DNA of 64,000 nucleotides from Eupeodes corollae (lineage: Eukaryota > Arthropoda > Insecta > Diptera > Syrphidae): positions 2,912,831 to 2,976,830 of the forward strand of contig NC_079150.1 of the NCBI RefSeq assembly GCF_945859685.1, in the 5' to 3' direction. Within the stretch, counting starts at the first letter, position 1. Every line of letters starts with the position of its first letter. Position numbers and translations under genes: made by a program. The notes beneath the pieces are model-generated. The model did not search any database and was not told the DNA's origin. It saw nothing but the letters and a program-made list of their open reading frames with translations. Shown piece after piece: positions 50,478 through 63,037 of this stretch.

Positions 50478-50786
50478 GTGCCGTGAAATAAAGTCAAGTG
50501 GAATAAGACCAACTTTAAAAATTGGCCTTGCACTACACAATAGTGAAATAAGACCAATTTTCAGCAGTTGGCCATATTGCACTTTGACAAAGGGCACACT
50601 ATAGGATTGGGAGTAGGTGCGAGCTTAAGTGTGTGAATAGTTTCAGTTGAAAGTGAAATAAAACCAAATTGGCTTTATTTCACTTTGTTTAAATGTAATA
50701 AGATTAACTGTTGGACACTTTACAAAAGTGAAATAAGACCATTTTTTGAAATTTTGCTTATTTCACTTGGCTTTATTTGACAGCAC
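50478..50786. mobile_element. Foldback-like element with repeated GTGAAATAAGACCA units
   Basis: 309 bp. Ends read inwards GTGCCGTGAAATAAAGTCAA (left) and GTGCTGTCAAATAAAGCCAA (right). Inside, GTGAAATAAGACCA or a close variant recurs at about 50499, 50543, 50653 and 50728, with inverted versions near 50671 (GGCTTTATTTCAC) and 50757. No coding capacity; class unknown. Confidence 0.75.
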
Positions 50787-53653
50787 TAATGGGAATGCAT
50801 CGTATCAAGTTTTTTTTAGTGAATAGTGCAAAATTTTGATTAATCTATCAAAAACATGCACTGACTAAATAATTGGGCACGAAAATTGGTTTGAATTTGA
50901 TAATTTCGGAATAACAATCCCGTATAATATGTTTTTAGTTTATAAATTTGGACAGGTTGATTTTAAAAAGCTGAAAGGAAAACAAAATTTAAACAAAACT
51001 ACAAAATGTATTCATCAGAACTTGAAATTAAGATTTTTAAGATCTAAAATGAACAATTTTGAGAGAAAGTCTTTTTGTTTTTGCTACTTGCCCATTTAAA
51101 AATTTTACCTAAAAGGTTTATACAAAATGTTTAAAAATTATAATTTAAATGGAAAAAGTTGAATGGTTAAAGAGGCTTAAACGATTTAAATTGTGCTACC
51201 TTAATTTTCGTGCATTTTACCTGAATCATAAATTTTGTATATCATGTGTTTTTAATTGGCTTATGGCATCGATAGTTTACAGAAACAAAAATAGAAAACA
51301 AAATATCGAGTATTTTGAAATAAAATATAATTTTGTTTTTGTTTGTTGCTTTATATAAAATACAATTTTTGCTCAAGCCTTTCATAAAATATTTGTTTAA
51401 TTTTTTTAATGTATAAATATATAGTTGTTTATATATGTATGTATTTATATCCCTGATTAATATTGTTAGGATATGTTTTTTTTGTAAGATATGGTTAAGA
51501 AAATTATTAATGTTTTTTTTGTTTATAGTTTTAATTCTAGTTCTGTTTAAATTTTAAATCTACGGCCTTTTCATTGAAACTTGTTGGCATATTGTCATAA
51601 TTTCCATATTTTCAAAGCTTTTAGTTATTATACGAATGAAAACATAATTATACTTAGGTTTTGAAAGTATTTTAAAGCACTTTTATGTCTAGCAATATTA
51701 TTGTCATTATATCATTATAAATAAATAAAGAAAGAAACCACAGTCGTCGTTTGGAAAAATTATTATAGTTAAAAATATCTTAAATTGACTCATCTGGAAA
51801 AAACCCAGAACTGGGGTACGTTTGATTTATTTGAAATGTTAAGATGATTTTGTTTTTGGGGCGTTGCCGAACTTATTGTACCCTTACGTAATAAAAAGAT
51901 AGAAATGGCGAAAATGTTGAAAATTTACTTTAAAACCCAAACTTTCGATGAACTAGACTTATAGTTACACGGTGAATTAAATATGTACACGTGTGAAATT
52001 TCCAAGTTTACAGGTTTTGTGCATAGCATTTGAAAACTTAATGTTTAATGATTGATAGATCATAGATAGATAGATAGATCAGAATGTTCGAAAAAAATAG
52101 CGTAAGTAAGCAATTGGAATTTTACAATTTTTTGTTAATGGTTAATCTTAAACTACAAAAGTTGGCAAATAAAATACGCTTTTAAAACAGATTTTGATTG
52201 TCTATAATTAATTTAGTTTACCATTTGATTAAGAATTTACAAGAATATTATTTAATCTTTAAAATTAAAGTAAGTAGGTACATAGTTTTTTTCGTGACTA
52301 ATAAAATATCAAAATAAAATCACAGACCTTAACCCCCAGTTAAAAAAGCAAGTTGTAATAGCTGGATAATTTCTGTAATAGTAGTATAAGTTTTATTTAT
52401 GAATTCAATACATAAAATATAATTTTGAAAATGTCGGCAATTGAATCAATCAATTTGTCTGCACTGTCACTTGGTGAGTTTTGCATTTGGACCGAACGCA
52501 ATATCTTTACATAAAAAAGGTTCCTTAAATTATTAGTTTAAATGGCAAAGATTAAATATTATTTTAACAAACAAATTATTGAGTTTTGTTTTGAAAATTG
52601 AAACTACATCCTTGGGATATCCCAGACAATTGGTAGTTTATTTCGAAAGCTCGTATTGATGAAATGTCAAAATTTGTAATCAGTTGCAATTCGAAGTTCG
52701 CAGTTCGACTTGTGCTCTATAAGGCACTCGTATCTCTCTTTTCTTGTTCAAATTTTGACCACTACACATCAGCCTTACAAGCAAACCGATTTAACTGATA
52801 AAAACTTGGGGTTTAAGCTCCTACTTTTCTTCACCATGAAGAATCAACAAATGTACAATAATGTAAATCTAAAAATAGTTAAACAAATTATACTTAGGTA
52901 TGTCAGATGTACCCCAGTTTAACCTTATAATTATTAATAAAACAAAGCTTATAGTAACCACCACGAGAAATAGTTTTTCAAATACATAAATAAGTTTAGA
53001 CAAATGTTTCAAATATCTTTCATAAGAATTAAAAAACTACGAAGACTAAGATTCAATAATGTTAAAGGTATAGTTGACAAAAAAAAAGAAAATAGTTATG
53101 ATATGTGTTTTGTTTTAAGATAATAAACAAATGCTTGGTCTCTTTGTAACTGGCTTATTTTATTGCTGATATACAATGTGTTAAGATTAAACAAAGAGAC
53201 TCCTAGATTTGACCCTGTTTAATATGAGATCAAGCCAGCTCATTATTATTGAGATATGCTATAGTTATGAGTAGATTATGCTATGTACTTAACTTGAAAC
53301 ATTTTTACCAAAAAATATGAATATATAATATAAAATTAAAAGACTCCTTATATTTCTACTCTTACTTAAAGTTTGCAGTGGGAATTTTTATGTATTCAGT
53401 ATTTTGAGTATTTCATTTTCTTGCATAATATGAATTTTTACATTTTGCACGAGTATATGTATATAATGTAACTTACCCTTGTTTCATTGAAATTTATATA
53501 AAGTAAAGATCATTTACGATTACATTATTTTAACAGCCAAGATTGGAATGACAATAAGTTTTATGTTTTTTTTTGTCTAATTTGCAACTAAAATTTGAAT
53601 TTTTACATTTGTTTATAGAATTTAAAATAAAAACAAAAATTAATACAATTTTC
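50787..53653. other. Intergenic, AT-rich, nothing assigned
   Basis: No exon or element recognised. The right end should include the 3' UTR of the minus-strand gene ending at 53654. A short (TAGA)n lies near 52060-52078. Confidence 0.4.
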
Positions 53654-56214
53654 TTAGTAACTGTCACTGCTTGAGGAATGTTTTATAAAATCAATGTTAC
53701 TCAAACCATTCCTGCGGTTACGACTTTTACTATCAATTTCACTATCAATATTAATATTTTCATCATAATTAAATCTGTTAGGTTTCGAAGTCAATGATGA
53801 TGGATATTCCGTCAAAAATGACAACTGATCGATTTGATATATTTTTTGTAATATATCGCTTAGCTGCTGTTGCTGCTGCTGCTTCTGAATTTCCCTGCCT
53901 GTTGTTAAATGTTGAAAATCATTACTAGGGTACATTGTGTTTTTGTTGTCAATCCGATTTCGATCATTCTCCGAGCTATAAGATTCTGAGTTCGTTTCTA
54001 CTTCATGTTCAAATGGTAGGGATTTCAGGGACCCACTTCTAGATTCACGTTGGTAAAAGTCTGATGGTGTTGACTTTTGAAATAAAATCCAATACAAAAA
54101 AATTAAATAAGAAAAATGCGTTTCATAACAATGTTTATAGGTCTCGAACGGTCAGTTGAACAGTTTAACATTGGCTTGGCATATATGGTGAAAGTCAAAT
54201 CATCTGCAATAGTGTCTTGTCAAGTCTTGTGGCTTGTTTTTGTATGTGCTGAGTGTGCAAAGACGACCACTTAAGAGAATAATTCTTTAAACTTTGCACT
54301 TTAAAAACACAGATAATTTTTAATTGGAATATACTGTCGGCAATTTCCTGCCGATTTTCTACCAAAAAATGTCTAATATTTGGATAAAATCAACCAACCG
54401 TTTAAACGGACAATTTTTACTTTGGAAGACTTCCGTCAATTTTGGAAAATCTTCCAAGAGTGTGTACTTAGCTTTAGCCTTAACAAAATTGTGTGGGGAA
54501 ACTTTGTACTCTTTTTTAGAAAATAGAATAAATATCAACAAGTACACCCTTAATTCTGCTTCTTTTGGCAGCACCTAACTGATTCCTACATTGCACAATC
54601 CGAAACTATATTTTCAGTAAGGGGCTAGATATCATTGCAAACAATATGTACAATTTTTTTTTAAATCAATATTTGACTGTGTTTCTCTTTGATTAGAAAT
54701 ACAAATTATTTATTGATTGACCAGAAATTACACAAATAAAGGTATTTTTCTATTTTCGTGAACAGTCAAAAGTGAAACGAATTGTTCCACTGATTTGTGT
54801 TCCAATTCCACACAAAGATACAAATTTTTAACGATCGTTATAAAAGATACTTCAAAAAAATGTCCAAAGATTGATTTTAATGATGAGACACCAATATCTA
54901 ATATAGCTATAACTCGTCCCCAAAATATTTTTGATTATTTTTGTTCACTTATCCGTTGTTCTTCGTCCTAAGTTCTGCGATGTAGTGTATTCACTTACCA
55001 AAAAAACACGGCTATATTATTAAAAAAACTGACTTAAATCATTTGATGTCTTCAGTCTTTAGTGTATATAGAAATGCAAACCCTTACCACCACGGTCATA
55101 AACTTTATTAACAAAAACATTAGAGTAACTCACCTGTCTGAACAATACCCTATTTCGTTCACGGAAGTGTGATGGTCGCATTGGGAAGTTTCTCTGCAAA
55201 TTGCCACGTTCTCTGGCATCGCCTCCAATCATGCTAGGCAATAGGAGCCTACCTGAGCGTGCTGAGTTCGGATTTGATGGATTGCCTGAGAAAATCGATT
55301 TCATACCTCCTGGCTGTTTACCCATACCAATCGCTATTCTACCGTCCATGTTGTTATGGTGGTACAGATGTTCCGGCTGGTCTGGGCTAAGATTCTGTTC
55401 GTTGGGCATAGGTTCATCATTTTGTTCTAGTTGTCGATTTATCCTGAAAATGTTAAATTAAAGACCTATCAGATCCACACAAGATTCATATGGTTAAAAT
55501 GTTTGCTTTTTAAAACTATTTAAACTTATTTTTTTTTTATTTTTTAGATGTTTTTTTTTTTTTGGAATTAGTATTTTCTTAAAAAATGCCTGCAAATAAT
55601 GATAACTGAAGAAATTAAAGAATTATATTATTAACTCACAATTGACCAGCTGAAAGCTCTTTAAGTACTGCTGCTCTAGCTGCTAATTCCTCAGCTTTTC
55701 TTTGTTGAGTTAGTTCCTTGGCTCGTTCAGTCCAAATAAGTTCTTTTAATTTTTGAAAACTTCCCTGATGGACAAGATTTGGATTATTGTTCTGAGGGTT
55801 TCCATAAGGTGGTGTTCCACTGAACCGATATTGCATAGTTCTTCTTGTTCCAACTCCATTGGCTACTGATGGCATAGTTGATCGGGTCTCTGATCCGTAC
55901 AATCTTGCTGGTACTTCATCAAATAATATTCTTGAACGTGCTGGTAATCTTTGTAAAACAACAGGTTCTCGGCTAATTACGCGACCAAACACTGGCCGAT
56001 TAGGTTCACGGTAATGTGGAATTGTTCGGGATCTGTAGTATGTACGTTTGATTTTTCCTTGAGTTGGTGGAAGAAAATTTAAATTTGAATTCTTACTTAC
56101 CCGATACCACGTCCTGGATTATACATAGGTTCCCATACATTATATGCAAATGGATCACGATATGTTGGTATTTCGTTTGACATTTCTGCAGCCCTTGATT
56201 GTCTCTTGGAAAAT
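53654..56214 (-). CDS. Unidentified protein, at least four exons (3' part)
   Basis: In order of translation the exons are 56214-56101, 56032-55640, 55443-55134 and 54073-53654; phases agree at every junction and donors are strong, giving 411 residues to a TAA stop. Features: RDPFAYNVWEPMYNPGRGIG near the start; a basic segment with VLQRLPARSRILFDEVPARL; a predicted coiled coil FQKLKELIWTERAKELTQ continuing to RAAVLKEL; a Gly/Asn/Arg-rich segment; a polyQ run; and a Ser/Asn-rich C-terminus ending SSSSDSY. An ATG lies early in the first visible exon (56179), but the frame is open upstream to the acceptor, so earlier exons may exist to the right. I do not recognise the family; composition suggests a largely disordered scaffold or cytoskeleton-associated protein, which is inference. 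The last intron (54074-55133) contains a copy of a dispersed repeat and may hide further exons. Confidence 0.75.
54620..54835 (+). repeat. Dispersed unclassified repeat, copy 2
   Basis: Matches the reverse complement of 19196-19470. Lies in the last intron of the unidentified minus-strand gene. Confidence 0.65.
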
Positions 56215-56339
56215 CTAAGCAAAATCGAAATCAAATAAAAAAAGTAGTTTTAAAAAATAAATGAAAATTGGAAAGATTTGTTGAGTTTTGTGTTGAGAAG
56301 CAAAACAAAATTCTAAAATCACTGAGAAAGAAACTGAAT

Positions 56340-58706
56340 TCCCTTCCCCCTACGTGAGTCACCATAACAATTCCCAAACGGCTAATCTGTCATCATCCGC
56401 TCCCAGCCTGCCTATGGTAGTGGAAATTTAAAACCCATCAAAAGTATCATCTGCCTCATCTCAATCTCAATTTATTTCTGAACCGCCAAATCCAACTAAT
56501 TCCAACTCTCAGTTCCCGGTTTTAAAGAATAACAACTCTGAATGGAAAGTAGTGCATTATAATCAGCTGTTCAGCTATTACCAAAACGTCGGTCTGTCAT
56601 CTATTCAGTATGATTTCGTTGCACCCACCGAAACTTGGTTATCTATTGACCGTCTTAATGCTGAAATCCACCCAGAAGCTCATTACATTTGTATAAAATT
56701 CATGTAAATAATTGTAATTTCTATTCATCTAAACTAAAAAATAGTGAATGTATAATTGAATTGATTCTTTTGCAAGTTATTATAAATTGTATTCTTGGTC
56801 TTGTATTTGTCTATAGAGAATTAAACGTATCGGTTGATAAATAACTTTATCTTATTTTTCCTAGGTTAGGTTAGGTTAAAGTGGCTGCGGATTCATAATC
56901 CACACACTTAGGCCAAAAGAAAAGGCCCATTGTGATATCATATGAATTTAGAGAATTACTTCCCACTAGTCGAACAATTTTGAGCTTTTTATAAAGCAAA
57001 GGAGATATTTGATATCCTTTTTAGCTAGTTCACTGGGATTATCAAAAGAGTATTCTCCCAGATGAAGTTTGCGTTTTAGTGAATGAGCAGGGCAAGTGCA
57101 GGGGAGGTGAGAGATTGCTTCCTCTTCTTCCTCGTCCATACAGCTCCTGCAGAAGTCATTTGAGGCTACACCAAGTCGAATTGCGTGTCTGCTTATAAGA
57201 ATGCTTATAGGGATCTAATATGAAGTCTGTTTTGAGATAACAAGTCTTTGGACCGCTTTAAATCCAGTGCAGGCTACGCATGTTGGTAAATTTTACCACC
57301 TAAAGTTTGCTATCGTGAAAGCTGTTTCTTTTTGCAGAAGTTTACATGTAGCTATCGGTATACCTTTCATCTTCCTTTCAGGCTCTATAATTTACTGAGA
57401 TGTCTCTGTGGCCCGGCACCCAACAGAGGTGAATATTAAATTGCTGCTCCATCTCCATAAGAGACGATCGACAATCAAGGGCCGTTAGAAATTTGGTTGA
57501 GACATCGTCAAGAGATTTAATAGCAGCCTGACTGTCAGAGAAGATGCGGGTATCAGGAGTTGATATCACGTTTTCTCTTAGCCAGAAGAGAACCTCTTTG
57601 ATCGCTAAAATTTCCGCTTGGAAGACGCTACAACGATTAGGGAGGCGCAAGGAGATGCTTACATTTAGCTTTTCTGAGTACACAGCACTACTAACTCCCT
57701 CATTTGTCTTGGATCCATCTGTATAAAAATGGACAACGACTTGGCTGATATCTTCTTAAATCCTAGTACACTTTTATTTGCAGATGAATTAAAGTTTTTC
57801 AGATGAATAAATTCTTTAAATGATTGTATTCTTTCGCAAAATGATCTCCAAAATTTAACAGAATGGTGTACAACTAACCAATTATTTTTGAACGTTAATA
57901 AATGTGATTTTTTTTCCTTTTGTCGCAATTTATAGAAAATTCCTTTTTATTATAAAGTTAATATCTTTGTTCTTGAGAGAGTTTTGGAGAAAAAGGACCT
58001 TGGTGTATTGTTTGATTCAAAACTAAACTTTAGCAAGCATACCTATAGAATGTATTGTAGCTAAATCCAATTCAATGCTAGGTTTTATTAAACGTAATTC
58101 AAAAGACTTCAAGGATCTTAACTCTGTATTTAACTCCAATGTTAGATCAAACTTAGAATACTGTTGTGTGATTTGGAATCCTCTCTACAATATTTATTTA
58201 GATAGAATTTAAATGATACAAAATTTATAATTCAGAAAATAATTTTTAAACATCGAAATCCCGACGTACTCGACTTGATGTAAACTTCTTAGAACTCAGT
58301 CACTCAAAAACAGAAAGAAAATGTTTTCAGTAACTTTGATAAGTGATATATTGTCGCATCATATCAAATGCCCTTTCCTTTTATTGTTGATAGATTTGTA
58401 TGCTCCTTCGCGTTAAATAAGAGAACGTTGCTTATTATCGCTGTGTCAGAGAAACTAATCTTATCATATTGATTTTAATTTTCATATAAACAGATACACT
58501 TTCAAAAATAATATACTTTTATTCTTTTCGAATTAATTAATCAAACCATGTTTCTATAATTATTACTATATTGAACACTTAATGTTATATATATTATTAC
58601 ATTTATTTATTCTATGTTTTAAATGATTATTTATTTCTTAGACCTTTTGTAGTCTAATTGTAGATGTTAAGATCTCTAATTGATGTGAATAAATAAATAA
58701 ATAAAT
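56340..58706 (+). mobile_element. Jockey-like LINE relic, interrupted by a second LINE
   Basis: The left part (about 56560-56860) encodes the apurinic-type endonuclease start (LFSYYQNVGLSSIQYDF, PTETWLS, then SECIIELILLQVI). The right part (57735-58480) resumes in the reverse transcriptase with STLLFADELKFF (YADD box degraded to FADE), LTEWCTTNQLFLNVNKCDFF and EKKDLGVLFDSKLNFSKHT. It ends at about 58706 in (AATA)n, a usual LINE tail. The coding sequence between is missing, and many stops are present. A minus-strand LINE occupies 56861-57734. Confidence 0.8.
56861..57734 (-). mobile_element. 3' part of an RNase H-bearing LINE with TTAGG-like tail
   Basis: Minus-strand translation shows an RNase H domain: FYTDGSKTNEG, CSVFQAEILAIKEVLFWL, IFSDSQAAIKSL and LCWVPGHRDI, i.e. 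the Asp, Glu, Asp catalytic residues in the right order; the last acidic residue is lost to a stop after NYRA. This architecture fits the I/LOA/R1 group of non-LTR elements. On the plus strand the element's 3' end reads TAGGTTAGGTTAGGTTAAAG at 56862-56881, a short CCTAA-type tail. Confidence 0.8.
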
Positions 58707-59763
58707 CCCTTAGGACTTGGAAAGAAGGTAGGTTTCTGGGTGCTATCATAGTCAGCAATGACAACCCTTATGTTTCGAAGAGAAGAGAAATTCATTCTTA
58801 AAAAACAACATCACAATAAAAAAATGAAAGATTTAAGGAATTTGTCAAAACCAGCGTTGTTGTTGTTTTTTAAAAATAAATTTCTTATCTACAAATACAC
58901 ATTCTGGGTCCAAGTTTTTCTCAAAACTTTGTCGAAATCCAATTGGTATCATTCCTCTCGTTAACCACAACTTACTCGTACATAGTTACATAAAGCTTTA
59001 TTTTATTTTGAGGAATGAGTTTACAAAAGAGCTTTTCATTCAAGGCAATCTTCTCTCAAAAAAGGCAACTTCGAACCGTTTACAACAAGTTCGAAGGACT
59101 TTTTAAAGCTAAATCTGGGTATGGCCAGGAATCTTTCAGAATGGGAGGTGTTATTTAATGCGACATTTTTTTCTTTCGTGGTGACACAGCTTTACGCTTG
59201 TAAAAAATGTTGCTACATACATATTATGTACATACTTTCAAGCCCCTACGGAGAAAACATTTGTTGAATCTGAATGAGAACAAGATAAGCATTTGATGCT
59301 ATGAGGAGATGGCTGTGGGGGTGATGGCTGCGAATTGGAAAAAGAGAAAAAATAAAAAACAAATTTTGAATATCATATGAATAATCTGAAATTACGACTT
59401 CAAAAAGCTTCAGGTAGTGTGCTTTAAGGGGGTTCCTAACAATGAAATATACAAACATGAAAAGATACACAATTGAATAGTTAGAATGGCTACCAAAAAG
59501 TTTCTTTTCTAAAATTAATATATACATATATGTATATATGTTCAACGTAAATTGCTTCTTTAATCGAAGATTAAAGTTGTAGATACTCATTTAAAAATTC
59601 TTAAATGGGTATACATTGGACATATTAAGTATTATCAAATTTTAGATGTGGCTTTTAGTTTAAGGGGACGACGCACGGTGAGAAGAACACACAAATTACG
59701 TTTACTTGAGAACAATGGCACATCGTTAAAACGTCTAAACACTTTTGTATTCATCATATTATT
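58707..59763. other. Intergenic, nothing assigned
   Basis: No coding or element homology recognised. The minus-strand frame at 59246-59590 has no family resemblance. Confidence 0.4.
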
Positions 59764-60190
59764 CATAAATCATCAATCATCAATCATAAATCAAATTTCA
59801 TAAATCATAAATCATAAATCATAAATTATAAATCATAAATCATAAATCATAAATCATAAATCATAAATCATAAATCATAAATCATAAATCATAAATCATA
59901 AATCATAAATCATAAATCATAAATCATAAATCATAAATCATAAATCATAAATCATAAATCATAAATCATAAATCATAAATCATAAATCATAAATCATAAA
60001 TCATAAATCATAAATCATAAATCATAAATCATAAATCATAAATCATAAATCATAAATCATAAATCATCAATCATCAATCATCAATCATCAATCATCAATC
60101 ATCAATCATCAATCATCAATCATCAATCATCAATCATCAATCATCAATCATCAATCACCAATCATCAACCCTCAATCATCAATCATCATT
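59764..60190 (+). repeat. Heptanucleotide satellite, ATCATAA then ATCATCA
   Basis: The array has a 7-bp period. The first block (to about 60063) uses ATCATAA and the second (to about 60186) ATCATCA, a single-base change in the unit that has itself been amplified. It abuts a truncated SINE on the right. Confidence 0.95.
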
Positions 60191-60440
60191 TGTCATGCGA
60201 GAGGTCTTGGTTTCGATCCCTGCCTGTGCCACCTAATGTCTTATTCACGGGTACTGCCTCTTGCGAGGAATTGAAAAATTGTCCAAGAGTAATTCTTGTC
60301 TTGAAAAAGTGCTTTCTCAAATTGGCCGTTCGGATTCGGCTTAAAACTGTAGGTCCCCTCCATCCCTGACAACAGTACTCGCACACAGGAATGGTTGAGA
60401 GTTGTCAATCACTAGGCCCTAGTTTTCAAACGGACTGTGC
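60191..60440 (+). mobile_element. tRNA-derived SINE, 5'-truncated
   Basis: Starts within the tRNA-like head at TGTCATGCGAGAGGTCTTGG, keeps the B box (TTTCGATCC), and continues through TCCAAGAGTAATTCTTGTCT, CCCTCCATCCCTGACAACAG and the start of the tail (CGGACTGTG). The A box is missing. Confidence 0.88.
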
Positions 60441-60829
60441 TAGAATTTTTTCAAAGTTGTTCTAACTTTTAAAGCAGCAAGTTGATTAATTTAATTCTGA
60501 AATGGGTCAATTGGTGGTTTTGGGACCCTTTATACTCACACTGAAATCATTGCGGCCGAGCCAGTCGACTGATTCTTGTCGATGAGCTTACTCGAATCCC
60601 TGTCGTTGTAGGTCAATCCGCCAACACCCTATACTTGTTTCTCACTTTTGTTCTAATAAATAAATAATAATTTCACAATCAGTGTATTACCGCCTCTAGG
60701 CACATCAGACTTTTGTATCGTATCTGCAAATTTTTCATGTATAAGAAACCCAGTTAAAGAAAAAACTCCCATGAGAACCATCTCAATGATTTTTCAGGAA
60801 CTTTAACTGGTCAACGCAGATATAGTTAC
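60441..60829. other. Spacer, nothing assigned
   Basis: No recognisable feature; it may hold upstream remnants of the LINE that becomes readable at 60830. Confidence 0.35.
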
Positions 60830-61384
60830 AAATTTAATTCTTTGTGGAATGAGAAATGTTATGCTGGGTTTGATTCGAGCTGTAAGGAGGTTATTAGGAT
60901 CAGAGATGTAAGTTTCTGGATTTACCACTTATGAAAACCGGAATAAGTTCAAACAACCTAGAAAGATCTGTAATGGAGTTTTTCAGGGCTCCGTTTTGTC
61001 TCCGTATCTCTTCCTCATATTCATAAACGATCTCTTGTCTGCCACTTCTAATCCATTAAACTGTTTTGCTGACGATAGTACCCTCAGATTTTCATATTCG
61101 TTTCTAGATTCACATCGTTATCCTTCGGATAAGCTCATTAAATTCTGATCTCGACAGGATTATATAATGGGGAATTAAGAACCGTGTAGAATTTAATGCT
61201 ATACTGCTAGGTGCTTAGGATTTCTCAGACGGTGCAAGAAATTTGTCACGCCTTCTGATCTGGCTGATATTTACAAAGCCTTCATTCCTCCAAAACTTGA
61301 ATTTAACTCACATATTTAGGCAGGTGGTGCCCCTAAAACAAGTTTAAGTATTTTAGACAAGATCCAAAAAAGGGCTTTGAGCTA
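60830..61384 (+). pseudogene. LINE reverse transcriptase relic
   Basis: Plus-strand frames give NGVFQGSVLSPYLFLIFIND (RT domain with the GxxQGSxLSP motif), LSATSNPLNCFADDSTLRF (FADD catalytic box), then after frameshifts CLGFLRRCKKFVTPSDLADI, YKAFIPPKLEFNSHI and DKIQKRAL. Typical of non-LTR ORF2; several stops. Confidence 0.85.
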
Positions 61385-61424
61385 GGGCCTAGTTCTCAAG
61401 AGACTGTTGCGCCACCTAATTTTT
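61385..61424 (+). mobile_element. Isolated SINE 3' tail
   Basis: GGGCCTAGTTCTCAAGAGAC and then TGTTGCGCCACCTAATTTTT match the last 40 bp of the SINE consensus. It directly follows the LINE relic. Confidence 0.75.
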
Positions 61425-63037
61425 GTTTATTTTTTGTTTTATAAATTTAAAGTTCTGAGAGCTTAGACTTTGTTCTTGCATAAATTAAAATTAAAATAAA
61501 TTAACCTCACACTTTCACGTCCTTTAAACAAAAACTAATACAATATTTAACAATGGGTTATTATTTATGATCTTATAATAAACCCTTATTAAAAAGAGAT
61601 GAGCTTAAATTTCACTCATAAAAAACCCTTGTTCATGTATATACAAAAACTAGGACAATGGGTAAATGGTGTTAATTTGCAAAAGGCTTTACTGGAGAAA
61701 ATTTGTATTTTTGATCTTGAATTCGTTTAATGCAACTTTTAAAATTATAAACTTCATTGAAAATAAGTTGGGGTGGCAAATATATAGTCAACCCAACTCT
61801 CTCGGTACGCCACTGTTGCGCCACATGCGTCGTGGTTTCCTCTACTATACTTTTCCATCCCCCGAGATTGAAATAAAATATTTCATTTTCTCCTCCTTTA
61901 TCATTCAATTCATAAAAAAGAATTCGTGCTTGCTTTCCAAAATAATGTTAATAAAAAACCAACACAAATTTGACACTAGAACTTCCCAACATGTTGAATA
62001 CGGAAGGATAAGCTTTTGCATGCGAATAAGGATGAGGAGCTGTTTCGAAGGACTTTTTATGTCTTTTTAGTGTAAACTCATTATGCAATCTCTTCCATCC
62101 TTTGTAAATATGTACATTTGAAAAAGTCCTTTATAATTAATACAATGTCTCTATTTGATGTATTAGTAGGAGGTATTGGCAGTGCTTAATATTTATGGTG
62201 TCAAGCAATAAAATAACATCTTCTTATCGTTTAAGTATGTATGTTTTACTAAAACCTTTTGGCATCCGTACTTTCTTAAAAATAAACAATCAATCAATTA
62301 GCTGTCATTATTATACGACCGTGGAACTAAATGCGGGATAATGGAAATGGATGATGGGTAAAAATGCGAAACACGCCTATTCATTAAAATGTTCCAGTAC
62401 CTGGTGTTCAAATTGTAAACATGTGCACCTAAGAGGACACAAACTTTTCTCAAAACCCACCTTTGTTCATCAACTTCTACACTCACCAACCTGCGGTAAA
62501 CATCGGGTGTCTAGTACCTCAACTGGAAATTGAGTTCCAACCCCAGTGGAAAGTTGTTGGGGGTATTGAGATGGCAGCGGAGAAATTCCCAAGATAGAAT
62601 CAACGGTTAAGTTAAAGTTAGTTTAAACTTCTTAGTAACTACTTCGACGACAAATTACGAGATCAGGGGTGTAAGGAGCCCTTATGCCGACTCTCACCCT
62701 TTGAGCTCAATTCAAAGGCCTGGTTCTATAGTTTGAAGGTCGTGTATCAGGGTGACTTCCTGACCAGCCACGTAAAGAAAATACTATTTGCAAAGCACCA
62801 ACAAGGCTGGGAAACGGACGAATTTACTGTTGACAACCCACACAAACGATTTAAAAACAACGAACTTCGGATATGATTTAGGAGCAAAATACCTTTTTTT
62901 GTGTGCTTTTTGAATGCATATTACGTTGCTTCAAAAAATCAACTAGATGTGAGCTAAAAACCTGCTTTATATATGTCTTAATAAAATAGTAATTCAAAAC
63001 TTGAACGCAATTTATTCAATCAAAAACCTTGGTTTAT
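61425..63037. other. Intergenic, nothing assigned
   Basis: The open frame at 61666-62070 (134 codons) has no recognisable motif. The stretch at about 62500-62870 is less AT-rich than its surroundings and may be an old retroelement, but no diagnostic motif was seen. Confidence 0.35.

Noticed and set aside
54324..54578. Frames of 84 and 71 codons on opposite strands in the last intron of the unidentified gene
   Set aside because: No recognisable motif and no convincing splice sites; retained only as a reminder that an exon could be missed here.
61800..61830. Another SINE tail (ACTGTTGCGCCAC)
   Set aside because: Only 13 bases match, with no neighbouring SINE sequence.
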